Shown: positions 42,523 through 52,404, numbered from the stretch's first letter. The stretch is 64,000 nucleotides of DNA from Paenibacillus auburnensis (GCF_927798115.1 NZ_CAKMMG010000001.1:248001-312000), one strand, 5' to 3'. Translations and numbers: made by a program. Notes: a model not told the origin generated them from the sequence alone.

Positions 42523-43572
42523 ATGAAGAATACCCGGAGCATACGGGTATTGGTAGTGGATGATTCGCTGTTATTCCGGGAAGTTATCTCCCGGGGAATC
42601 TCCTCTGATCCCCTAATTGAAGTCGCTGCAAGAGCAGGAGATCCGTTTGAAGCGAGGGATGAGCTGTTGCGGGTGCGTCCGGATGTGATGCTGTGTGATG
42701 TGCAGATGCCAAAGATGAACGGCATTGAGTTCATCCGCAGGCTGCTGCCGCAATATGCGATTCCGGTCATTGTGGTAAGTGGAGTAACAGAAACGGTATT
42801 TGAGGCGATGAACGCAGGTGCTGTTGATTTTGAAGCGAAACCGGACATGAATTCACCCGGGAGTGTGCAGCATTTCCTGGAACAGCTGATTGTGAAGATT
42901 AAGAATGCTGCTCAGGCAAAGATTATAGCGCCGGTGCAGCCCGCTATGACCGCTGGGTCAGCAGTTTGGCCTGGCAATGGTATTAAAGGAAGTGCTCTAT
43001 CCCTTAAGGAACGGCTGATAGTTATCGGAGCCTCGACCGGAGGCACGGAAGCCATTGCCAGTGTGATTAATGCGCTTCCGCCGGATATGCCCGGAATCAT
43101 TATAGTCCAGCATATTCCACCAGTATTCTCCCGGATGTTCTCGGAGCGGTTGAACTTAAGCTCGGCTCTTTCGGTTAAAGAGGCGGAGGATGGTGATCTC
43201 GTAGTCCCGGGCAAGGTGCTTGTGGCGCCAGGAGATAAGCAGGTGAGTGTGCGGCGAATCGGGGGACAATACCGGCTGGAGTGTGCGTCCGGAGCAAAAG
43301 TGAACGGTCACTGTCCATCGGTCGATGTTCTGTTTGAATCAGCAGCGAAGGCAGCTGGCGCCCAGGTAATCGGGGTGCTGCTGACGGGAATGGGCTACGA
43401 CGGGGCTAAGGGCCTGCTTGCCCTGCGCCGCAAGGGTGCGCGTACCATCGGTCAGGATGAAGCTACGTCCGTAGTCTATGGTATGCCTAAGGCTGCTTAT
43501 GAGCTAGGCGCTGTGGAGAAGCAGGCGGCACTCCCCGCTATTCCCCGGCTGCTTCTTTCGATGCTGCAATAG
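42523..43572 (+). CDS. cheB: CheB methylesterase/deamidase response regulator
   Basis: Response regulator of 349 residues that removes methyl groups from receptors. Receiver domain: VLVVDDSLLFRE and VMLCDVQMPKMN (phospho-Asp near 59). Esterase domain from about 165: catalytic Ser in IGASTGGTEAI, His in VQHIPPVFS, Asp in LTGMGYDGAKG. ATG 42523 follows AAGGAGG; a longer open frame upstream has no signal. As the only receiver protein in the operon it is the only local phosphate acceptor for CheA. Confidence 0.93.
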   Translation: MKNTRSIRVLVVDDSLLFREVISRGISSDPLIEVAARAGDPFEARDELLRVRPDVMLCDVQMPKMNGIEFIRRLLPQYAIPVIVVSGVTETVFEAMNAGAVDFEAKPDMNSPGSVQHFLEQLIVKIKNAAQAKIIAPVQPAMTAGSAVWPGNGIKGSALSLKERLIVIGASTGGTEAIASVINALPPDMPGIIIVQHIPPVFSRMFSERLNLSSALSVKEAEDGDLVVPGKVLVAPGDKQVSVRRIGGQYRLECASGAKVNGHCPSVDVLFESAAKAAGAQVIGVLLTGMGYDGAKGLLALRRKGARTIGQDEATSVVYGMPKAAYELGAVEKQAALPAIPRLLLSMLQ

Positions 43573-43640
43573 GTGGCGCTGTTATTAACTCCGCCTATTT
43601 TACAGTAAGCAGAGTGAAAGGATAGCCGCTCAGGCATCCG

Positions 43641-44243
43641 TTATTTCCACGTGCTGTCGGGTTTGTTTTCAAGGGTACATAATCCCGTTGCAACGCCCCC
43701 TGAAAAGATTGTCAGGATCGAATGGAAAAAGGTTTCTTTGGAGATGAGCAGACCACCGGCCCCGATAATAAGAATATCCGTCAGAAAAATAATGACCCCT
43801 ACATTCAGCGGAACATAACGTTTCAGAAATTTAGCAAGCAGATCCGTGCCCCCTGTACTTGCCTTGAATCGCAGCATCAGCCCGAGGCCGCTGCCCATCA
43901 GAAAGCCTCCGATAATAGCGCTGGAGATGGAGCCGAGTTCAATGTAATAGAGAAAATAAAACTGGAGCGGCCCGAGCAGCTCGATCAGGAATGAGGAGAT
44001 CACAAGCCCGAGAATGCTGTTATAGAAAATGTCCCGCTCCTTTACCCAGGCAAGCAGAAAGATGGGGAGGCTGCACACGATGATGGCCAGTCCGATTTTT
44101 GTACCGGTTATATAATTGATAATTAAGGCAATGCCGATTATTCCGCCGTCCAGAATTTTGTAAGGGACAAGAAAAAAATTAGTTCCAGCTGCAATAAGCA
44201 GTCCCCCCAATAAAATGACGGTGTACCGCAAAAATGGGCGCAT
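43641..44243 (-). CDS. YitT-family membrane protein
   Basis: Integral membrane protein of 200 residues with five to six spans. The conserved start is LLGGLLIAAGTNFFLVPYKILDGGIIGIAL (spread over residues 10-40), with RFKASTGGTDLLAKFL as the second signature. This short form lacks the C-terminal DUF2179 domain of many YitT proteins. ATG 44243 lies nine bases after GGAG; a TTG at 44258 precedes it. Function of the family is unknown. Confidence 0.87.
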   Translation of the reverse strand: MRPFLRYTVILLGGLLIAAGTNFFLVPYKILDGGIIGIALIINYITGTKIGLAIIVCSLPIFLLAWVKERDIFYNSILGLVISSFLIELLGPLQFYFLYYIELGSISSAIIGGFLMGSGLGLMLRFKASTGGTDLLAKFLKRYVPLNVGVIIFLTDILIIGAGGLLISKETFFHSILTIFSGGVATGLCTLENKPDSTWK

Positions 44244-44317
44244 ATTCAACATCTCCAAAATGAGGCATGTCTTAAAGAATATGCTTGGCCCTTACAAAAA
44301 ATAGCCGGAATGCAAAA

Positions 44318-44337
44318 AATCCTGCTTGCGCAGGATT
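44318..44337 (-). terminator. Terminator of the DUF3231 gene
   Basis: AATCCTGC and GCAGGATT pair around TTGC; on the reverse strand a run of T follows. Located 20 bases after the gene's stop. Confidence 0.75.
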
Positions 44338-44356
44338 AGGCGGGATGCTGGGTTTA

Positions 44357-44875
44357 TTAAACCAGCACAGGCTCCCGAGTTTTAAGCTGAAGCGGAGGCG
44401 GTACCAGCCACCCTTTCTTTTTATTCATTTTGAGCACTTGGAGCCCCAGTGCAGCCATTTGTGCATGAAATTTCATGAACATTGCCCCGAGGTCCTCACG
44501 GATTGAGGTTCCCATAGCCTGGCTGCATACCACGAGGCCTAACGAAGCGGCGGCAGAAAGCGCAGCGGCAATTTCAGGATCGGAGAACCGTGCTCCGGCG
44601 GGGATATCCTCCAGCTTCACTGATGGCCGGTCCGGGAGTCCGGGAGGAGGTGTGATCCCGTTTGTTTTCAGAAGCTTGTCACATTCCTTGATTTCCCGGT
44701 GTACCTGATCGATGAAATTATCAATGACTTCTTTCAGATCCTGATCACCTGCATGATAATGAAAGGCCTGGAAAGTGGATAAGGACATTTTGGTTGACGC
44801 AGAAAATTGCCACAGGTTGAAGATTTCCCCGTAATGCAGCGGTTCATCTTTAGAATTTCCGGATAAAACACCCAT
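44357..44875 (-). CDS. DUF3231 family protein (single-domain form)
   Basis: A 172-residue helical, ferritin-like protein: LHYGEIFNLWQFSASTKMSL, HYHAGDQDLKEVIDNFIDQV, KTNGITPPPGLPDRPSV, and FMKFHAQMAALGLQVLKMNK are typical DUF3231 blocks. Many family members have two such domains; this one has one. DUF3231 proteins are common in spore formers and are often expressed in sporulation, but no function is established. No near operon partner. Confidence 0.85.
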   Translation of the reverse strand: MGVLSGNSKDEPLHYGEIFNLWQFSASTKMSLSTFQAFHYHAGDQDLKEVIDNFIDQVHREIKECDKLLKTNGITPPPGLPDRPSVKLEDIPAGARFSDPEIAAALSAAASLGLVVCSQAMGTSIREDLGAMFMKFHAQMAALGLQVLKMNKKKGWLVPPPLQLKTREPVLV

Positions 44876-45057
44876 AACTAGTACAACTCCTTCACAAATA
44901 AAGTTAGGAACGTGGAGTTAGGATGTCCGGCATAACCTGTTTTATACGGAGATAAACTGATAGTGCAACATTAAGTCTTGCCGAAGCAGATAAAAAAATA
45001 TATATTAACAGTAAACGTTACGAATAATATATTGCTGGCAAAGCAGGTGAACGACAG

Positions 45058-45279
45058 ATGGACTATACATATAAAGTACTGGAGAGCGACTTGGATTTGC
45101 TGGCAGCCGCGCTGTCAGAGGTCCCGGTAGCGGTTGCCGTAAAGGAGTATGAGGATGATATTCTGGAGGATGGCGGACGTATCAGAGAATATACCCCCAA
45201 TTCTGTTCGCATCCGCGGATTGTCCTACAGCCGGGAGCTATATGAATTTCGCGCCTATCCCATACTCATGAGAGAATAA
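45058..45279 (+). CDS. Small hypothetical protein, 73 residues
   Basis: Acidic small protein (SDLDLLAAALSEVPVAVAVK, NSVRIRGLSYSRELYEF). AGGTGAACGACAG precedes ATG at normal spacing, the frame is full between intergenic regions and an intrinsic terminator follows, all of which support a real gene. No family recognised. The pattern SVRIRG...ELYEFRAY suggests a beta-strand end, nothing more. Confidence 0.6.
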   Translation: MDYTYKVLESDLDLLAAALSEVPVAVAVKEYEDDILEDGGRIREYTPNSVRIRGLSYSRELYEFRAYPILMRE

Positions 45280-45295
45280 ACTTTTATTCCATCAA

Positions 45296-45358
45296 GACCC
45301 CTCAAATTAGCCTTCACTGCTTGGGCAGTTAAAGAAAGGCTGATATGGGGTTTTTTTT
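45296..45358 (+). terminator. Intrinsic terminator after the 73-residue gene
   Basis: ACCCCT and AGCCTT segments pair with AAGGCT and AGGGGT-like segments to form a branched stem, followed by eight T residues. Confidence 0.75.
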
Positions 45359-45389
45359 GGTGTTTTCGCCCGGGCAGCTGTTATCCGGA

Positions 45390-46262
45390 TTAACGTGAAT
45401 ACCGCTTACGGTAACGCAACGGGGAGATACCAACCTTCTTTGTGAACCGCCTTGAGAAGTAGGCCGTGCTCTCAAACCCTGTACGCTCTGCGATCGCGGC
45501 AACAGAAAATTCCGTCTTCAGCAGCAGCAGCTTGGCCTGCTCAAGCCGGTAATCGGTCAAATATTCCATTGGTGTCAGCCCGTAGACACGCTTCATGCAG
45601 CGGGCTAAATAGTTGTAATGGAAATGCAGTTCATCGGTGAGGACCGTATTGGTGAGCGCTTCCGTATAATGATTGCGGAGATAGGCCTCCGTCTGCTCAG
45701 CTATCTCTACCGCATGACTTCCTGCCGCATCCAGCTGGGCCAAATCCATCATCCGTAGCATCTCCTCGAAGATCCGCTGCTGCTGCCATACTGCGCTTGA
45801 GCGTCTGGCGCGGTTCAGCTGGAGCAGCATTTCCGCCTGTCCGCTCCGTTCAAAGGGGTGCGGCAGCGGCCCGAACTGGGGCACACGGATCGTGTACGGA
45901 AATGTAAGGAATTGCCGGAAGTGCTCTTCCCGGCGGGCATAGACGGGGTCTCCCTCTGCAATCATCCATTCTCCGACGGTATGAAAATGAATCCATGTGA
46001 AGCTGGTTATCTCCTCACACGGCTTGGCTGAGTAATGATAACGGTCGGGCAGCAGCAGCAAGCTGTGGCCGGCAGGTACAGCCCATTCCTTCTCCTCTTC
46101 ACCGATATACAGGCAGCCCTGTTCAACAATGAGCAGGTCGAATTTACCCATCGCATTGCGGTTAGGATGCTGGTCTCCAGGCTGATAGACAGTACGGTTA
46201 CACTCCAGAAAATAAGGGAATGGCGGTGCCGCCAAGTGAATATATGAAGGGGCGAATAACAT
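45390..46262 (-). CDS. AraC-family transcriptional regulator with cupin sensor domain
   Basis: Regulator of 290 residues. N-terminal cupin-like sugar-binding domain (LIVEQGCLYIGEEEKEW, PAGHSLLLLPDRYHYS), C-terminal double helix-turn-helix with HFHYNYLARCMKRVYGLTPM and VAAIAERTGFESTAYFSRRF. It is divergent from the GH127 beta-L-arabinofuranosidase gene across a 140-base promoter region with two dyads, so activation of that gene by an arabinose-derived ligand is the likely role. AAAGGAG precedes ATG 46262. Confidence 0.9.
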   Translation of the reverse strand: MLFAPSYIHLAAPPFPYFLECNRTVYQPGDQHPNRNAMGKFDLLIVEQGCLYIGEEEKEWAVPAGHSLLLLPDRYHYSAKPCEEITSFTWIHFHTVGEWMIAEGDPVYARREEHFRQFLTFPYTIRVPQFGPLPHPFERSGQAEMLLQLNRARRSSAVWQQQRIFEEMLRMMDLAQLDAAGSHAVEIAEQTEAYLRNHYTEALTNTVLTDELHFHYNYLARCMKRVYGLTPMEYLTDYRLEQAKLLLLKTEFSVAAIAERTGFESTAYFSRRFTKKVGISPLRYRKRYSR

Positions 46263-46308
46263 GAAATTCTCCTTTCAGTTTCGCATGTTCATTAGTGTGA
46301 AATAGTAC

Positions 46309-46379
46309 AAAAACAGGGTTGCTTCTGATCCTGTTTTTTATTCATTTTACCCTCTATAATGGCAATTAGCGAGGGTAAA
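46309..46379. promoter_or_regulatory. GH127 promoter with two inverted repeats
   Basis: AAAAACAGG (46309-46317) and CCTGTTTTT (46330-46338) form one 9-bp dyad. TTTACCCTC (46346-46354) and GAGGGTAAA (46371-46379) form a second that flanks the -10 box TATAAT at 46355-46360. No -35 consensus is present, consistent with activator dependence. The second dyad, straddling -10 and start site, is better placed for a repressor. Confidence 0.5.
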
Positions 46380-46402
46380 TAAATTGCGAAGGGAAGAGGA
46401 AA

Positions 46403-48355
46403 ATGAACAAAATTACTGAGATGAAGCTGACGCAGCCGGGGAATACAACAATCAAAGACGAGTTCTGGGGACGCTATATCCGGCTGGTACAGGATGTCGT
46501 TATCCCGTATCAATATGAGGCATTGCATGACCGCGTGCCGGAAGCTGAACCAAGCCATGCGATCGCCAATTTTGAAATCGCTGCCGGGAGAAGGGGCGGA
46601 GAATTTAAAGGCTGGGTGTTCCAGGACAGCGACGTGGCCAAATGGCTGGAGGCAGTCGGATACTCTCTGAAGCTGAAGCCTGACGCTGAGCTGGAACGTC
46701 AGGCGGATGAGGTCATCGATCTGGTAGGCGAGGCACAGCAGGAGGACGGTTATCTGAATACTTATTTTACAATTAAGGAACCGGGGAAACGCTGGACCAA
46801 CCTTCAGGACTGCCATGAACTGTATTGTGCCGGTCATTTTATCGAGGCTGCAGTGGCGTATTATGAAGCTACCGGCAAAGATAAGCTGCTGAATATCATG
46901 CGTAGGGTAGTTGATCACATTGATACTGTCTTTGGCCCGGAAGCCGGGAAGCTCAAGGGCTATGACGGGCACCAGGAAATTGAACTTGCACTCGTGAAGC
47001 TGCATCGGCTTACGGGGGATGAGAAGTACCTGAAGCTCAGCAGCTTCTTTATCGACCAGCGCGGACAAGCGCCCAATTTCCTGCAGCAGGAATGGGAGGG
47101 CCGGGGGCAAATCACGCATTGGAGCGGCAAAACAAATGATATTGATCTTTCTTATCTTCAGGCGCATCTTCCAGTCCGTGAACAGAGTGTTGCCGTAGGA
47201 CATTCCGTCCGTGCAGTCTATATGTATACGGCCATGGCGGACCTGGCACTGCTTAACGGAGACGGGGCGCTGCGCGAGGCTTGTGTACGGCTATGGAATA
47301 ATATGACGGAGAAGCAAATGTATATCTCAGGAGGCATCGGCTCTACGCATCATGGTGAGGCATTCACCTTTGATTACGATCTGCCTAACGATACGATCTA
47401 TGCAGAGACCTGTGCTTCTATCGGATTGATCTTTTTTGCACAGCGGATGATGAGACTTGCTCCCGAAGCCCGGTATGCGGATGTGATGGAGCGGGCGCTC
47501 TACAACAATGTGCTCGGTTCCATGGCCCAGGACGGCAAACATTATTTCTACGTGAACCCGCTTGAGGTATGGCCGCAGGCCTGCAGCTGCAATCCTGGCA
47601 AACATCATGTGAAACCGGAGCGCCAGGGCTGGTTCGGCTGTGCCTGCTGTCCGCCCAATGTAGCGCGGCTCCTGACTTCGCTGAATCAGTATATCTACAC
47701 AGTACATGGTGATACGCTCTATACGAACCTGTATATCGGTAGCGAATCGAACTTCACGCTAGGCGGGACCGAAGTGGCTATCACCCTGGAAAGCCATTTC
47801 CCGTGGGAGGGAAAGATTTCGATGAAGGTGAATCCAGAACAATCCGGGGATTTCGGCATCGCACTGCGTATCCCATCCTGGAGTGTTGGGGCAGAGATCA
47901 GGGTGAATGGAGAAGCAGTGAATGTCACCGAGAGTCTGGAACAGGGCTATGCAGTTATCCGTAGAACATGGAAGGCAGATGATGTGATTGAATTGACACT
48001 TCCTATGGAAGCGTACCGTGTCTATGCCCATCCAAATCTGCGTGCTGATGCCGGGAAGACAGCCATTCAGCGCGGGCCGTTGGTATATTGCCTTGAAGGT
48101 GCTGACAACGGCGAGCCGCTGAGCTCTATTTCCTTAAGTAAATCCGGAGGCTTTACGGAAACCTTTGATGGGGGACTGCTTGGCGGAGCCGTAGTGGTCA
48201 AAACAACGGGCTACCGTGTAGATGAGCAGAGCTGGAATGACGGACTTTATAGCAGAACCAAGGCAGCAGAGCAGCCGGTAGAAGTAACGGCCATTCCATA
48301 TTATCTATGGGGCAACCGCGGCAGCGGTGAGATGAAGGTATGGATACCGGAGTAA
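46403..48355 (+). CDS. GH127 beta-L-arabinofuranosidase
   Basis: Cytoplasmic enzyme of 650 residues, HypBA1-like, removing beta-L-arabinofuranose from arabino-oligosaccharides of plant glycoproteins. The N-terminal (alpha/alpha)6 barrel shows GWVFQDSDVAKWLEAVGY, QQEDGYLNTYF, DCHELYCAGHFIEAAV. The zinc/thiolate catalytic site is visible as ETCASIG plus WFGCACCPPNVAR, carrying the Cys nucleophile and Cys ligands. No signal peptide. Controlled most likely by the divergent AraC gene. Bidirectional terminator downstream. Confidence 0.93.
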   Translation: MNKITEMKLTQPGNTTIKDEFWGRYIRLVQDVVIPYQYEALHDRVPEAEPSHAIANFEIAAGRRGGEFKGWVFQDSDVAKWLEAVGYSLKLKPDAELERQADEVIDLVGEAQQEDGYLNTYFTIKEPGKRWTNLQDCHELYCAGHFIEAAVAYYEATGKDKLLNIMRRVVDHIDTVFGPEAGKLKGYDGHQEIELALVKLHRLTGDEKYLKLSSFFIDQRGQAPNFLQQEWEGRGQITHWSGKTNDIDLSYLQAHLPVREQSVAVGHSVRAVYMYTAMADLALLNGDGALREACVRLWNNMTEKQMYISGGIGSTHHGEAFTFDYDLPNDTIYAETCASIGLIFFAQRMMRLAPEARYADVMERALYNNVLGSMAQDGKHYFYVNPLEVWPQACSCNPGKHHVKPERQGWFGCACCPPNVARLLTSLNQYIYTVHGDTLYTNLYIGSESNFTLGGTEVAITLESHFPWEGKISMKVNPEQSGDFGIALRIPSWSVGAEIRVNGEAVNVTESLEQGYAVIRRTWKADDVIELTLPMEAYRVYAHPNLRADAGKTAIQRGPLVYCLEGADNGEPLSSISLSKSGGFTETFDGGLLGGAVVVKTTGYRVDEQSWNDGLYSRTKAAEQPVEVTAIPYYLWGNRGSGEMKVWIPE

Positions 48356-48471
48356 TGCCTGAATAGCTGAATTGCGGGTCATCGGAGAAACTCAGCAACT
48401 TCTGCTGCGGTGCCAGCGACTAATGAACATCCGGGGAAGTTTTGGCTTACAAGTTCAGGTAGCACAACAAT

Positions 48472-48524
48472 AAACAACCCGGTTGTACCGCCTCAGCGGA
48501 CATCCGGGTTGTTTGTTGTGGAAT
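48472..48524. terminator. Bidirectional terminator between GH127 and GH94 genes
   Basis: AAACAACCCGG and CCGGGTTGTTT are perfect inverted copies, enclosing a second small GC stem (CCGC/GCGG). Confidence 0.8.
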
Positions 48525-48560
48525 TATTAGCTCAGGTGTGAGTTCCGCCCGTATAACTGC

Positions 48561-50996
48561 TTAACCAAGAACTACAACCACTTGGTGAACAGCACCATCA
48601 CCAACAGGGGCAATGATGTTGCCTTCAACAGCTGTGCCGTCAAGTGTCAGGCTGGCAACACCCTTGGATACATGGTTCGGGTTCTGGATGCTGATGACAT
48701 AAGTGTCTCCCCGGAAGACGCGGGTGATTTCGAAGCCGTCCCACTCAGCAGGGATACAAGGATCTACTTTCAGACCGGCAAAGTCAGCCTGGATACCGAG
48801 AATGGATTGGGTAATAGCTACATAGTTCCATGCAGCTGTACCAGTCAGCCAGGAGTTCTTAGCTTCACCATGACGTACGGCATCTTTACCTGCGATCATC
48901 TGCGAATACACGTATGGCTCCATACGGTGTACTTCACTGATGTCTTCCAGATAAGCCGGAGCGATCTTTTTATAGATTTCGAACGCTCTGTCACCATGGC
49001 CGAGCACGGTTTCAGCAATCATGATCCATGGGTTGTTGTGGCAGAAAATACCGGCATTTTCTTTGTAGCCCGGAGGGTACGTAGAAATTTCACCCAGGTT
49101 CAGATAGTACTTGGAGTACGGAGGCTGCTGCAATACGATACCGTATTCAGTATCCAGACGTTCCTGCACGGAAGTCAGGGCTTTTGCAGCTTGACCTTCT
49201 TCTACACCGATACCTGCCATTACGCACATACCTTGCGGTTCGATGAAGATCTGGCCTTCTTCGTTTTCCTTGCTGCCGATCTTATCGCCGTAGTGGTCAT
49301 AAGCGCGCAGGAACCAGTCGCCGTCGAAGCCGTGTGTCAGCGTAATTTCACGCATGTTGTCGATCTTCGCAACAGCATCTGCAGCCACATCATCAAGACC
49401 GCGCATACGGCAGATTTCTGCATAGTCCGGTCCAACGAAGACGAACAGACCTGCGATGAATACGGATTCCGCAACGCCGCCTGCAATGTTCTCGGTTGTC
49501 TGGAACGATTCGCCCGGCTCGGTGGAGAAGCAGTTCAGATTCAGACAGTCATTCCAGTCTGCGCGTCCGATCAGCGGCAGGCCATGAGGTCCGAGGTTGT
49601 TCGTTACATGCTCGAAGGAGCGTTTCAAGTGCTCGAATAGAGTAGCGGTGTTATTAGGATCGCTGTCGAAAGGAACCTGTTCATCGAGAATCGAATAATC
49701 TCCGGTTTCCTTGATGTAGGCAGCTGTTCCTGAGATCAGCCAAAGCGGATCATCATTGAAGCCGGAACCGACTTCGTTGTTGCCCTTCTTAGTGAGCGGC
49801 TGGTACTGGTGATACGCACTGCCGTCAGGGAACTGGGTAGCGGCAATATCGAGAATACGTTCTCTGGCACGTTCAGGAATCTGGTGTACGAAGCCGAGCA
49901 AGTCCTGGTTGGAATCGCGGAAGCCCATACCGCGGCCAATCCCGGATTCGAAGTAGGAAGCGGAACGGGACATGTTGAAGGTAACCATACATTGGTACGG
50001 ATTCCAGATGTTAACCATACGGTTAAGCTTGTCATCACCGCTTTGAATCTGGTATTTGGACAGCAGGTTATCCCAGTGTGCAGCAAGTACCGCCAGGGCA
50101 GCATCTACTTGAGCATCTGTAGCGAACTGTTCAATAACAGCCAGCGCCGGTTTTTTGTTGATGACATTCAGGGATTCCCATTTCTCATCTTCCGGGTTCT
50201 CGATGTAGCCGAGTACGAAGATGAAGCTTTGCTCTTCGCCTGGTTCCAGCGTGATTTCCAGAGCGTGGGAGCCGATTGGCGACCAGCCGCTTGCTACGGA
50301 GTTGGTTGCTTCACCTGCTGCTACAGCCTGTGGAGCGTCCAGGCCATTGTACATACCCACGAAGGATTCGCGGTCGGTATCAAAGCCGGCGATTTCTTTA
50401 TTTACAGAATAGAAAGCGTAGTGGTTTCTGCGCTCGCGGTATTCCGTTTTGTGATAGATAACAGAATCCTTCACTTCAACTTCACCAGTGCTCAGGTTGC
50501 GCTGGAAGTTGGTCATATCATCATTGGCATTCCACAGACAGAATTCGGCAAAAGAGAACAGCTTAACTGTCTTTTTCGCGGAGCCGGTGTTCTTCACAAC
50601 AAGGCGGTGTACTTCAGCATTATGGCCCATTGGTACAAAAGCCAGCTGATTTACGGAGATCCCGTTACGTTCGCCAGTAATGGAAGTGTAACCCAGACCA
50701 TGGCGGCATTCGTAGAAATCAAGATCGCGTTTAACCGGCATCCAGCCCGGGGTCCAGAAATCGCCGTCGTCATACAGATAGTAGTAGCGTCCGCCTGTAT
50801 CCAGCGGAATATTGTTATACCGGTAACGGGTAAGTCTTCTCATGCGGGCATCGCGGTAGAAGGTGTAACCACCGGCAGTATTAGAGATCAGGCCGAAAAA
50901 TTGCTCATTACCGAGGTAGTTAATCCATGGGTAAGGTGTTTTAGGAGTGTTAATTACATACTCTTTACGAGTGTCGTCAAAAGTTCCGAATTTCAT
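48561..50996 (-). CDS. GH94 cellobiose phosphorylase-like glycoside phosphorylase
   Basis: Cytoplasmic phosphorylase of 811 residues, the length of cellobiose phosphorylases. N-terminal domain [20 protein letters not shown] and [20 protein letters not shown]; the catalytic barrel has [19 protein letters not shown] with the general acid Asp in its later partner RADWNDCLN, and [18 protein letters not shown] near the end. It splits cellobiose (or a related beta-glucoside) with phosphate to glucose-1-phosphate. ATG 50996 follows AAAGGAG at 11 bases; a TTG upstream overlaps that site. A LacI gene follows upstream with matching operators in front of both. Confidence 0.92.
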   Translation of the reverse strand: MKFGTFDDTRKEYVINTPKTPYPWINYLGNEQFFGLISNTAGGYTFYRDARMRRLTRYRYNNIPLDTGGRYYYLYDDGDFWTPGWMPVKRDLDFYECRHGLGYTSITGERNGISVNQLAFVPMGHNAEVHRLVVKNTGSAKKTVKLFSFAEFCLWNANDDMTNFQRNLSTGEVEVKDSVIYHKTEYRERRNHYAFYSVNKEIAGFDTDRESFVGMYNGLDAPQAVAAGEATNSVASGWSPIGSHALEITLEPGEEQSFIFVLGYIENPEDEKWESLNVINKKPALAVIEQFATDAQVDAALAVLAAHWDNLLSKYQIQSGDDKLNRMVNIWNPYQCMVTFNMSRSASYFESGIGRGMGFRDSNQDLLGFVHQIPERARERILDIAATQFPDGSAYHQYQPLTKKGNNEVGSGFNDDPLWLISGTAAYIKETGDYSILDEQVPFDSDPNNTATLFEHLKRSFEHVTNNLGPHGLPLIGRADWNDCLNLNCFSTEPGESFQTTENIAGGVAESVFIAGLFVFVGPDYAEICRMRGLDDVAADAVAKIDNMREITLTHGFDGDWFLRAYDHYGDKIGSKENEEGQIFIEPQGMCVMAGIGVEEGQAAKALTSVQERLDTEYGIVLQQPPYSKYYLNLGEISTYPPGYKENAGIFCHNNPWIMIAETVLGHGDRAFEIYKKIAPAYLEDISEVHRMEPYVYSQMIAGKDAVRHGEAKNSWLTGTAAWNYVAITQSILGIQADFAGLKVDPCIPAEWDGFEITRVFRGDTYVISIQNPNHVSKGVASLTLDGTAVEGNIIAPVGDGAVHQVVVVLG

Positions 50997-51020
50997 TAGA
51001 GGAAAGTCTCCTTTCAATTG

Positions 51021-51035
51021 TGAACGCGCGTTTAC
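51021..51035 (-). promoter_or_regulatory. LacI-type operator before the GH94 gene
   Basis: GTAAACGCGCGTTCA (reverse strand) is a near-perfect palindrome 25 bases before the start codon. It differs by one arm base from the operator at 52260-52273. Confidence 0.75.
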
Positions 51036-51080
51036 GATGGTGAGAAAAAATTCCCTCGGGGCAAAGGGAGTTTCTCGGGT

Positions 51081-52145
51081 TTATTGAATAGATGACTTCG
51101 GCGGCTGGCACGAATCTCTTTCGACCAGCCGGGCCGGAAAACTGATGGTGCTGAAGGTCGGCTGCCGGGAATCACACAGCTCGATAACTTTCTCTACAGC
51201 AGCCTTGGACATTTCGTAAATCGGCAGCCGCACGGAGGTCAGCTTCGGATTGATGCGGGCAGCCAGCTGCACATCATCGAATCCGGCAATGGACATGTCT
51301 TCCGGTACGGAGATTCCATGTTCGGTGAACGCTTCCATTGCGGAGATAGCCATGTCGTCATTGGAAGAGAAGAAGGCGGTTGGCAACGGACTGCCGCTAC
51401 TCAGCAGCTTCTTAACTTCTTCATAAGCCGTCTCCTTTAGAAAGTCACCCCGGAGGATAAACTGTTTGTTCAGAGCCAGCCCGTGTCGCTTCAGCGTATC
51501 CTCGTAGGCCATGAACCGTTCCCGTCCGGAGTAGGTGTTCATTCGTCCGCAGATCATGCCGATTTCTTCATGGCCAAGGCTGATCAGATACTCAATCGCT
51601 TCGACTGTACCCTCATAATCCTTGGAATTGACGATGGCCAGATGATTGCGGTCCAGGTGCTCCGACATAATCTCCGAAATATCATAATCAATCAGCACAA
51701 GAGGGGAGTCAAGACTCACCATTTCCCGCACGATATCAATATCCTTCTGGGTGCCGACGATGATACCGCCGTCAATCCGTTTCTGCAGGAAAGCCTGCTT
51801 CACCTTCAGGAAATCATCGGGGGAATATACGGTGTGGATCAGCACATAACAGCCGCGGGCATTCGCCGTGTCGACTACGGCATCGACGAAAGGTGCGAAG
51901 TAATTGTTCTGATAGATCCGGGTCGTATTCTCCTTCTCGTTCATGCTGATGGCGAAAAGGCCGATCGTATCGGTCTTCTTGCCGGCCAGCGCCCTTGCAA
52001 AGCTGTTAGGCTCGTACTGGTGCTGTTCAATGACCTTCAGTACCTTGGCACGTGTCTCTTCAGGGACGTTGGAATAATTGTTGATCACGCGGGATACCGT
52101 GCTTCGGGACACCCCTGCGAGCTTGGCTATATCTTCGCTGCGCAT
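51081..52145 (-). CDS. LacI-family transcriptional repressor
   Basis: Regulator of 354 residues. Helix-turn-helix MRSEDIAKLAGVSRSTVSRV with hinge helix SFARALAGKKTDTIGL, then a periplasmic-binding-like sensor domain (RIDGGIIVGT, HEEIGMICG, FFSSNDDMAISAMEAF, SIAGFDDVQLAARINPKLTS). AAGGGGG precedes ATG 52145. Matching TAAACGCGCGTTTA operators lie before this gene and before the adjacent GH94 gene, so it most likely represses both and is relieved by cellobiose or a similar sugar. Confidence 0.93.
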   Translation of the reverse strand: MRSEDIAKLAGVSRSTVSRVINNYSNVPEETRAKVLKVIEQHQYEPNSFARALAGKKTDTIGLFAISMNEKENTTRIYQNNYFAPFVDAVVDTANARGCYVLIHTVYSPDDFLKVKQAFLQKRIDGGIIVGTQKDIDIVREMVSLDSPLVLIDYDISEIMSEHLDRNHLAIVNSKDYEGTVEAIEYLISLGHEEIGMICGRMNTYSGRERFMAYEDTLKRHGLALNKQFILRGDFLKETAYEEVKKLLSSGSPLPTAFFSSNDDMAISAMEAFTEHGISVPEDMSIAGFDDVQLAARINPKLTSVRLPIYEMSKAAVEKVIELCDSRQPTFSTISFPARLVERDSCQPPKSSIQ

Positions 52146-52257
52146 ATTGCCCCCTTTTCCAAAACATAAGGATTAATAAGGTATAAGTTATAATCATCCT
52201 TATATTTCTTGCTGAAACTGATGCCGTCCGCTTAAGAACGGAATATCTGTTTCTAAT

Positions 52258-52275
52258 TGTAAACGCGCGTTTATG
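52258..52275 (-). promoter_or_regulatory. LacI-type autoregulatory operator
   Basis: TAAACGCGCGTTTA at 52260-52273 is a perfect 14-bp palindrome about 115 bases before the LacI start codon, near-identical to the dyad before the GH94 gene. Confidence 0.75.
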
Positions 52276-52404
52276 AGCCTATTGTAAATGAAAACCCTGG
52301 AGAAATCAATTGTCAGAATGAAGAATTTTGCCTTGCGGGCGGAGCGGATCCGGGTTACAAATATAGCAGCAGTTAAATTTACGGGGTGGAAGGAAGGGCA
52401 AGGA

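Noticed and set aside
49809..50999. 396-codon forward frame opposite the GH94 gene (with a 352-codon one at 48582)
   Set aside because: Both are mirror frames of a well-supported phosphorylase gene and show no protein family pattern.
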